DNA of 64,000 bases from an uncultured Gammaproteobacteria bacterium (GTDB taxonomy: Bacteria; Pseudomonadota; Gammaproteobacteria; Nitrosococcales; Methylophagaceae), in NCBI GenBank assembly GCA_905479985.1, contig CAJQOM010000006.1:1-64000 (forward strand), written 5' to 3'. The stretch's first letter is position 1. Every line of letters begins with the position of its first letter. Made by a program: the position numbers and the translations under genes. This document shows positions 59,360 through 64,000 of the stretch, piece after piece. The notes under the pieces were generated by a model. That model worked only from the letters and a program-made list of their open reading frames with translations. It was not told the DNA's origin and searched no databases.

Positions 59360-59797
59360 TTAGAATCTAACCAAATTAGGGTGGGGGTTATTAGCTTGCG
59401 ACGATAAGGAGCTGACTAAGTTGAGTCGGGGTTGAGAGAGTATTTCATCAACAGCAATGAGCCAGCCAACATGAGACCTGAGTAAAGCAAGCAATAATAC
59501 ACGGGTAGCATGCTCATCGAGGTTTTCACCATTTTCACCAATAATAACGCGATTAATTTCAGCGACGACAGGTGCTGAATGATCAACCTCAATGTGGTAA
59601 ACCGCCAAGTCTGTATTCATCTCTTCAACAGATTTTGTACGCCATAAGAAAGTGATTTCTACATCTCCAGAAACCAACGAAGCGCGACCATGGTCATCAA
59701 AGCCACCAAACCGACTGATACTGTTTTTGTCACGAAATTCAACGGATGTGGTTTCAAAAACGGATTGTTTAAGTGAGGAGTAGCTAATCTTATCCAT
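59360..59797 (-). CDS. Unknown 145-residue protein in the TonB/two-component cluster
   Basis: No family recognised. No signal peptide or membrane segment; moderately acidic. A beta-rich N-terminal half (ASLVSGDVEITFLW, LAVYHIEVDHS) is followed by a helical stretch (ATRVLLLALLRSHVGWLIAVDEIL) and a polar tail. The upstream region carries a TATAAAT -10 and a CCCCC-N5-GGGGG palindrome, so expression looks activator-controlled. Its place between receptor and regulator suggests it belongs to the same response. Confidence 0.6.
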   Translation of the reverse strand: MDKISYSSLKQSVFETTSVEFRDKNSISRFGGFDDHGRASLVSGDVEITFLWRTKSVEEMNTDLAVYHIEVDHSAPVVAEINRVIIGENGENLDEHATRVLLLALLRSHVGWLIAVDEILSQPRLNLVSSLSSQANNPHPNLVRF

Positions 59798-59820
59798 ATA
59801 TCTCTCAGTAAAATAGCATT

Positions 59821-59827
59821 ATTTATA
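59821..59827 (-). promoter_or_regulatory. Candidate -10 element for the unknown gene
   Basis: TATAAAT on the minus strand, 24 bases before the start. It overlaps a TATAC-TG-GTATA palindrome. No consensus -35 lies 17 bases upstream, suggesting activator dependence. Confidence 0.45.
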
Positions 59828-59864
59828 CTGGTATAGATTATGGTAGTGAGACCGGATTTATAAC

Positions 59865-59879
59865 CCCCCAAATAGGGGG
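59865..59879. promoter_or_regulatory. CCCCC-N5-GGGGG palindrome, candidate operator
   Basis: A perfect 5+5 inverted repeat around AAATA, centred about 75 bases before the unknown gene's start. In this AT-rich gap it stands out and is a candidate site for the cluster's NarL-type regulator. Confidence 0.5.
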
Positions 59880-59944
59880 AAGTGCAGATCAGCTTGATGG
59901 CCTATATAAGGATGTTCACTAAGCTAAAGGATTATCGTAACGTA

Positions 59945-62041
59945 CTAGAAGCGAGTAAATGACACGGTTGCATAGTAACGCGGATCAAACTGAAAATCGG
60001 GGTGGAACTCAACATAACGACTGTTGCCAAGGTTTTGTGCTGCCAGTGTCACTGTTATCCTGTTTTTATGGGATAGATTAAAGTGTTTAATGATAGATGC
60101 ATCAACCCGAGTATGGTGTGGTGCGGGTTTGCCTTCGCTAAACCATTCCATATTATCAATATGATAAACCCCGACATTAAACTGCCAGTCATTGATTTTT
60201 TTAGCTGCCAGAATGCCATAGCTGTTTCTAGGAATACCAGATTCAACTTGAGTGTACTCACGTGGTTCAGGCGAGCCAATAGTATTTATTCTGCTTAAAA
60301 AGGCACCGTCTCCATGGCCTAAGTTAAAGTGGAAGCGTAAAAAGCTATGCTGTTCAGGGCGGTAAGTCACTTCCCCCTCAAATCCATAAGTATCAAACCA
60401 ACCCGTATTCATTATCTGGAGTATTCGACTATCGAAATCAATACCATTGGCCACATTGACATTATCATTCCTAACGAACTCGATGATATTGTCATATTGT
60501 TCTTTGTAGAGTTTAAATTCCCAAGATAATGGGAACTGAGAAAGTGAACCGAGATAACCAATATCATAGCTAGTGATTGACTCAGATTTTAAGTTATCTG
60601 TTGTTTCTAATTCACGGTTAATCACAAAGCCATTGCTCAAAGCTAAATCGAAGCGAGCATGCTTTTCTAATAAAGAAGGCAACCGATAGGCGCGGGCGAC
60701 GGAAAAACGTAAAGATTGTGATGGGTGAACTTGCCAATTCAGGCTTAAACGTGGCGAGAGCCTGGTTTTATCAACTCGGCTTTTTTCAACCAAAGCACCA
60801 AGGTTGGCTGTGAGTTTTGGCAAAATCGGTATTTCGACATTACCGAATAAGCGTAGCTGGGTATCAGAAACAGCCTCATCATCAACATAAAATAAACCAC
60901 TGTCCATCGTGTCATAACGTGCACCCATACCGACGACATATTGGATATCATTACTCAGTAATTCGCTAAACTGCACTTCGATATCAGAGCGATTCGAGCG
61001 ATAAGTCCGTGCTCCTGCCTCAACAAACTGGTCAGGCGCACCTGAAACGCCTAATAAGAAAGGTCCTACAGGATTCCCATCTTCATCGAAGAGTGATGAC
61101 AGAGGAGAGGTCGTCTTAGTTAAATCATTTTCATTACGATAGTTATGGTAGGCGTTAAGCTCTAACGCCTGTGTGGGAGAGAGAATATGGCTCCATTGTA
61201 GTTGAGCAGAGATTGCTTTTGCTTTGGTATCTCGGTCCTCAAAAATTTCGTCGATTGGATTTTCACCAGAATAGCCATTGGTATAGGACAGTCGCGTCGA
61301 AACAGTATTGGCCTGATCAACAGCCATTTTTGCAGAGAAAGACAAGTCATGAACATTACGTGAGTCAACCACATTGTTAAACCCAAAATCATCGAAGACA
61401 TCATCAAAGCCATCATTATCACGGGTGTTAGCCGTAAAACGATAATCCACATTATCAAGGCTACCGCTATGCCTTAATGATAATGAACGTTCGCCTTTGT
61501 TGCCTGATCGGATGTGTCCATAGAAACTATCATCAAGGGCAATATCGCGTGTGATGATATTAATCACACCCGCAAAAGAATTTGAACTAAAGGCTGAAGG
61601 GGCAGGGCCACGTACCACCTCAATCTTCTCAATATCTTCAATCTGTACACCTAAACTATCCCAATCAATGGTAGACACCGCTGAAATATAGCTTGAACGG
61701 CCGTTGATTAAGACCTGCATGCGGTTGGTGAGCTCACTACCATAGCCATGCGAGACGACAGAGAACCGGTTACCACCGGTATGTCCCACATAAAAACCCG
61801 GTACCAAACGCATAATGTCAGCAATCTCGATAAACCCTGTTGCTTCGATCATCGCACGGTCGATTACCGTCACAGCAGAAGGGCTCTTAAGGACTGATTG
61901 GTTTAAACGACTCGCACTAACAACAGAAGGTAACTCAGAAAAAGAGTTAGCCTCATCATTAAAGTCTTCAGCGATTAACTGCTGAGAAAAGAGCAGTGTC
62001 AACATCGCAGAAGCGAAAAAGGGATTTAAAGCTTTAGCCAT
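59945..62041 (-). CDS. TonB-dependent outer-membrane receptor
   Basis: 698 residues. Signal peptide (about 1-24), plug domain (about 40-165; SPSAVTVIDRAMIEATGF, EKIEVVRGPAPSAFSSNSFAGVINIIT), then a 22-strand-type barrel ending in the required aromatic residue (YYATVSFTRF). Plug motifs are of the general siderophore/vitamin class, and a ligand cannot be assigned. No TonB, ExbB or ExbD gene is in the window. The downstream unknown gene, regulator, binding protein and kinase share the strand, so co-regulation by the ligand is plausible. Confidence 0.92.
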   Translation of the reverse strand: MAKALNPFFASAMLTLLFSQQLIAEDFNDEANSFSELPSVVSASRLNQSVLKSPSAVTVIDRAMIEATGFIEIADIMRLVPGFYVGHTGGNRFSVVSHGYGSELTNRMQVLINGRSSYISAVSTIDWDSLGVQIEDIEKIEVVRGPAPSAFSSNSFAGVINIITRDIALDDSFYGHIRSGNKGERSLSLRHSGSLDNVDYRFTANTRDNDGFDDVFDDFGFNNVVDSRNVHDLSFSAKMAVDQANTVSTRLSYTNGYSGENPIDEIFEDRDTKAKAISAQLQWSHILSPTQALELNAYHNYRNENDLTKTTSPLSSLFDEDGNPVGPFLLGVSGAPDQFVEAGARTYRSNRSDIEVQFSELLSNDIQYVVGMGARYDTMDSGLFYVDDEAVSDTQLRLFGNVEIPILPKLTANLGALVEKSRVDKTRLSPRLSLNWQVHPSQSLRFSVARAYRLPSLLEKHARFDLALSNGFVINRELETTDNLKSESITSYDIGYLGSLSQFPLSWEFKLYKEQYDNIIEFVRNDNVNVANGIDFDSRILQIMNTGWFDTYGFEGEVTYRPEQHSFLRFHFNLGHGDGAFLSRINTIGSPEPREYTQVESGIPRNSYGILAAKKINDWQFNVGVYHIDNMEWFSEGKPAPHHTRVDASIIKHFNLSHKNRITVTLAAQNLGNSRYVEFHPDFQFDPRYYATVSFTRF

Positions 62042-62169
62042 CTTATTATAAACAGTCGCTTTTATGCCGGGTCAGTGAATACAAAAAGCTGATTATACAG
62101 GACAATGAAAAAGCATATGAACGAACGCCAATCAGGGGTGTTAAACCAGAATAATTTACATTTAGGGCA

Positions 62170-62781
62170 TTAACAATCACCGGCTAGGCGAAAAGGGTTG
62201 AGCGGGGTGAGCCCCCACCAGCCTTGAGGGGTGTGAATATTACCTTGTCGTACCTCAAAATGTAGATGGACACCATTCGCACCGGCACCCGTTTGACCCA
62301 TGATGCCAAGGTATTGACCTTGCTTTATCTCCATACCTACCCGTAGATGAGGACTAGTCCTAGCAAGATGACCATAAGCGGTATAAACATTTGCTCCGTG
62401 ACTGATAATGATCCAATTACCAAAGTCTTTTTTGCGATAAGTAATGGTTTTAATAACGCCATCACCAGCAGCAATCACATTACCGGCTGGACGTTTATGA
62501 TAATCAATCCCTCGATGATTTCGTCCTAGTGTACCGAAACCAGAGGACAAACACGAATCCGGGGCAGGGTTAATTAATAATTCAATGTCATTTAAACACG
62601 CTAATGCAGACTGTCTTTGTACTTTTCCAGCAGATGTTTTGGGCGCATTGGACACTTTCATTGGGCATAAGGCCAAATCTAACGGTGTAGATGCACCAGT
62701 AGGGATTGAAGCTATTCTAGGCGTAGTACTACTACAAGCAGATAAGAATAAAACGACAATAATAACGAGCAACTGTTTCAT
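62170..62781 (-). CDS. M23-family peptidase lipoprotein
   Basis: 203 residues. Lipobox LSAC at the signal peptide end, so lipid-anchored. The LytM domain has HRGIDYHK (first His and Asp ligands) and GVHLHFEV (HxH), the complete zinc set of the M23 family. Likely a murein endopeptidase or an activator of cell-wall amidases. 129 bases separate it from the TonB receptor. Confidence 0.87.
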   Translation of the reverse strand: MKQLLVIIVVLFLSACSSTTPRIASIPTGASTPLDLALCPMKVSNAPKTSAGKVQRQSALACLNDIELLINPAPDSCLSSGFGTLGRNHRGIDYHKRPAGNVIAAGDGVIKTITYRKKDFGNWIIISHGANVYTAYGHLARTSPHLRVGMEIKQGQYLGIMGQTGAGANGVHLHFEVRQGNIHTPQGWWGLTPLNPFRLAGDC

Positions 62782-62812
62782 TATAATAGTGGGTACTTCC
62801 GGCTAATTGAGC

Positions 62813-63589
62813 TTATGAATCATAAGCTTTCATCGTACGACATTTTGGAAATGTCGAACATCCCCAAAACTGCTTACCTTTATGGTCGCCTTTTTTAGTT
62901 TCCCTTATGACCATTTCACTGCCACACTTCGGACAAATTTGTTTATTTTCTTTTTCGGCAATAATGTCTTTAACGTGGCTGACATGCTCGCGATGTGTTT
63001 TGAATGAGGCTTTTAAGCGACCATCTTGAATGGTACGGATAATAGTGTCTTTTTCTAATTTAGAAATCACCGGTTCAGTTTTGGATTTAATCAGTCGGAT
63101 ATATCCCATGCCATAAGTGACATTATCAGGCAGGGGAGTCTTAAACGTACTATCACCAATAAAAACAATAACGGAATGGATTTGTGACTCTTTAAGCTCT
63201 AACAAGGTTTCCAATGTCTTTGTGTGTTTATAGTTTTGATGTAAGGGGTTTTGAAACTTGTTTTTGTGTTTATAGATTTGCTGTGTCCACATTTTTTGCT
63301 TAGGACTACCAAATATCCAACCTTTCATGTTTTTGGTTTCAACAACAAAAACACCATAAATTGAAACGATAATGTGATCAATTTGTGTTGTGCCATTCTC
63401 AGTTGGCAAGGTGACATTCTTTATTAAATGATAGGTATCTTTATCTAGCTGCCATTGAGCAAGGGCATTAACAATAAACTCTCCCATTACCCCTTTAAAC
63501 CATGCCGTCTGAACGATGGTGGCAATGATAAAAAGGGGAATGAGATACCAAAGCGAGAAGAGTGCTTGGTAGATTGGTGAAAAGTCCAT
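62813..63589 (-). CDS. NERD-domain protein with C-terminal zinc finger
   Basis: 258 residues. N-terminal membrane helix (about 12-30), then a NERD domain (GVMGEFIVNAL, QIDHIIVSIYGVFVVETKN with the nuclease-like acidic and Lys residues). The end is a topoisomerase-type four-Cys zinc finger (CPKCGSEM, FWGCSTFPKC). NERD proteins are predicted nucleases of uncertain role, often near mobile DNA. A repeat-rich stretch follows upstream of its start. Confidence 0.85.
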   Translation of the reverse strand: MDFSPIYQALFSLWYLIPLFIIATIVQTAWFKGVMGEFIVNALAQWQLDKDTYHLIKNVTLPTENGTTQIDHIIVSIYGVFVVETKNMKGWIFGSPKQKMWTQQIYKHKNKFQNPLHQNYKHTKTLETLLELKESQIHSVIVFIGDSTFKTPLPDNVTYGMGYIRLIKSKTEPVISKLEKDTIIRTIQDGRLKASFKTHREHVSHVKDIIAEKENKQICPKCGSEMVIRETKKGDHKGKQFWGCSTFPKCRTMKAYDS

Positions 63590-63634
63590 TTTTCAGATCC
63601 TTAAGTTTTTATGTAGCGTTACATTTGTATTCGC

Positions 63635-63832
63635 TGCCGCGAGGGCGTTCATTTCTTTTGCGTGCCCAAAAGAAACGAACCAAAGAAAAAGGCACCCGAC
63701 ATTATCGCTGGTCACTAAAAACTCCATTTTATGCAGCGTGGATAAAAACTCGCTAAGCTCAAACACTTATCCACTTTTGCTGCAAAAAATAAACTTTTTA
63801 GTGGCGATAAAAACGGGGTGGCGGGCATCATA
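63635..63832. repeat. Nested-palindrome intergenic repeat
   Basis: About 200 bases with several inverted repeats. TTTCTTTTG/CAAAAGAAA are at 63652-63675. TATCGC(TGGT)CACTAAAAA and TTTTTAGTGGCGATA are at 63703-63721 and 63795-63809. Within them, TGCAGCGTGGATAA (63732-63745) pairs with TTATCCAC-tttt-GCTGCA (63767-63784). The block starting CTGCCGCGAGGGCGTTCATT recalls intergenic repeats I know from other gammaproteobacteria. Only one copy is visible here. Confidence 0.65.
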
Positions 63833-63850
63833 GCTTAGATTGGTTATATT

Positions 63851-64000
63851 TTAAAATAGCCTATCCAGCAGGGCACGAAAGATACTACGAGAAGCTTGTT
63901 CTAGTAGATGTCCATTAGCACTATTGACTTGGCTTTGACGTGGGAACAGGGCTACAAAGACTAAATAAGAGCCAAAGCCAAACATGAAGGCCATAATTAA
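63851..64000 (-). CDS. Partial membrane protein, C-terminal end
   Basis: The minus-strand frame is open from the window edge and encodes 49 residues before TAA. It begins with a hydrophobic segment (FMFGFGSYLVFVALF), followed by a polar tail ending FRALLDRLF. It is a membrane protein C-terminus of unknown family; the start lies beyond the window. Confidence 0.5.
   Translation of the reverse strand, partial: LIMAFMFGFGSYLVFVALFPRQSQVNSANGHLLEQASRSIFRALLDRLF

Noticed and set aside
62042-62169. Riboswitch before the TonB receptor
   Set aside because: The 128-base gap is too short for a cobalamin riboswitch and shows no conserved box.
62813-63589. NERD gene as part of an anti-phage system
   Set aside because: No defence partner gene is adjacent within the window, so nothing supports it beyond the domain itself.
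63590-63850. CRISPR array
   Set aside because: The repeats are inverted and nested, not direct and evenly spaced, and no cas gene is near.

Overview
The window is about 44% GC, gene-dense DNA from a gammaproteobacterium. Gene content and order support this: purB, hflD, mnmA, nudJ and rluE are adjacent, an Hda gene is present, and AcnB and Dam look gammaproteobacterial. The mix of Na+-pump oadGAB, an RpfE-like gene beside recJ, a short RNase J-like protein and many DUF proteins suggests a free-living, probably marine, Thiotrichales/Methylophaga-like organism. That placement is inference: there is no rRNA gene and no methylotrophy gene here. The window looks like chromosomal core with small accessory patches. 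No complete IS element, prophage, CRISPR array, tRNA or rRNA was seen, and no intergenic gap exceeds about 300 bases.

Layout. 1-3.4 kb: 3' end of lpdA, an orphan Dam-type methyltransferase, argG, a diguanylate cyclase. 3.4-9.4 kb: nitroreductase, then purB coupled to a DUF7931-like and a secretin-like gene, with acnB divergent. 9.4-12.2 kb: minus-strand RNA-modification operon rluE-nudJ-mnmA-hflD. 12.4-17 kb: slyD, hexose-6-P mutarotase, nudF, a DUF3108 protein, purMN. 17-25 kb: one long plus-strand overlapping operon (DUF2066, CDP-alcohol phosphatidyltransferase, AI-2E permease, hda, rpfE-like, recJ, dinG). 25-35 kb: parvulin, ChrR-like cupin, DMT exporter, S4 protein, YajD, oadGAB, RNase J-like protein, FAD reductase. 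35-52 kb: mostly minus-strand stress, envelope and iron genes (peroxiredoxin, MOSC, two WHy paralogues, rhodanese, YpfJ, bfr, bfd with a Fur box), an RluA-family synthase, a PLP enzyme, a CHASE-GGDEF-EAL-CZB protein, ferredoxin reductase, 3-methyladenine glycosylase, CorC/CNNM protein, dienelactone hydrolase, TusA.

52-64 kb is the most accessory-looking part. It holds a divergent DUF1326/DUF2182 pair, membrane and zinc-motif hypotheticals, and a 5'-truncated endonuclease III without an iron-sulphur cluster. It also holds a five-gene minus-strand sensory cluster: TonB receptor, unknown protein, NarL-type regulator, ABC-type binding protein and histidine kinase, with no ABC permease. A CCCCC-N5-GGGGG palindrome sits upstream of the unknown gene. 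The end carries an M23 lipoprotein, a NERD protein and a nested-palindrome intergenic repeat.

The best candidates for something undescribed are the TonB/binding-protein/two-component module with its palindrome, the 140-nt overprinted rluE/nudJ junction with its Arg-rich tail, and the repeat at 63.6-63.8 kb.
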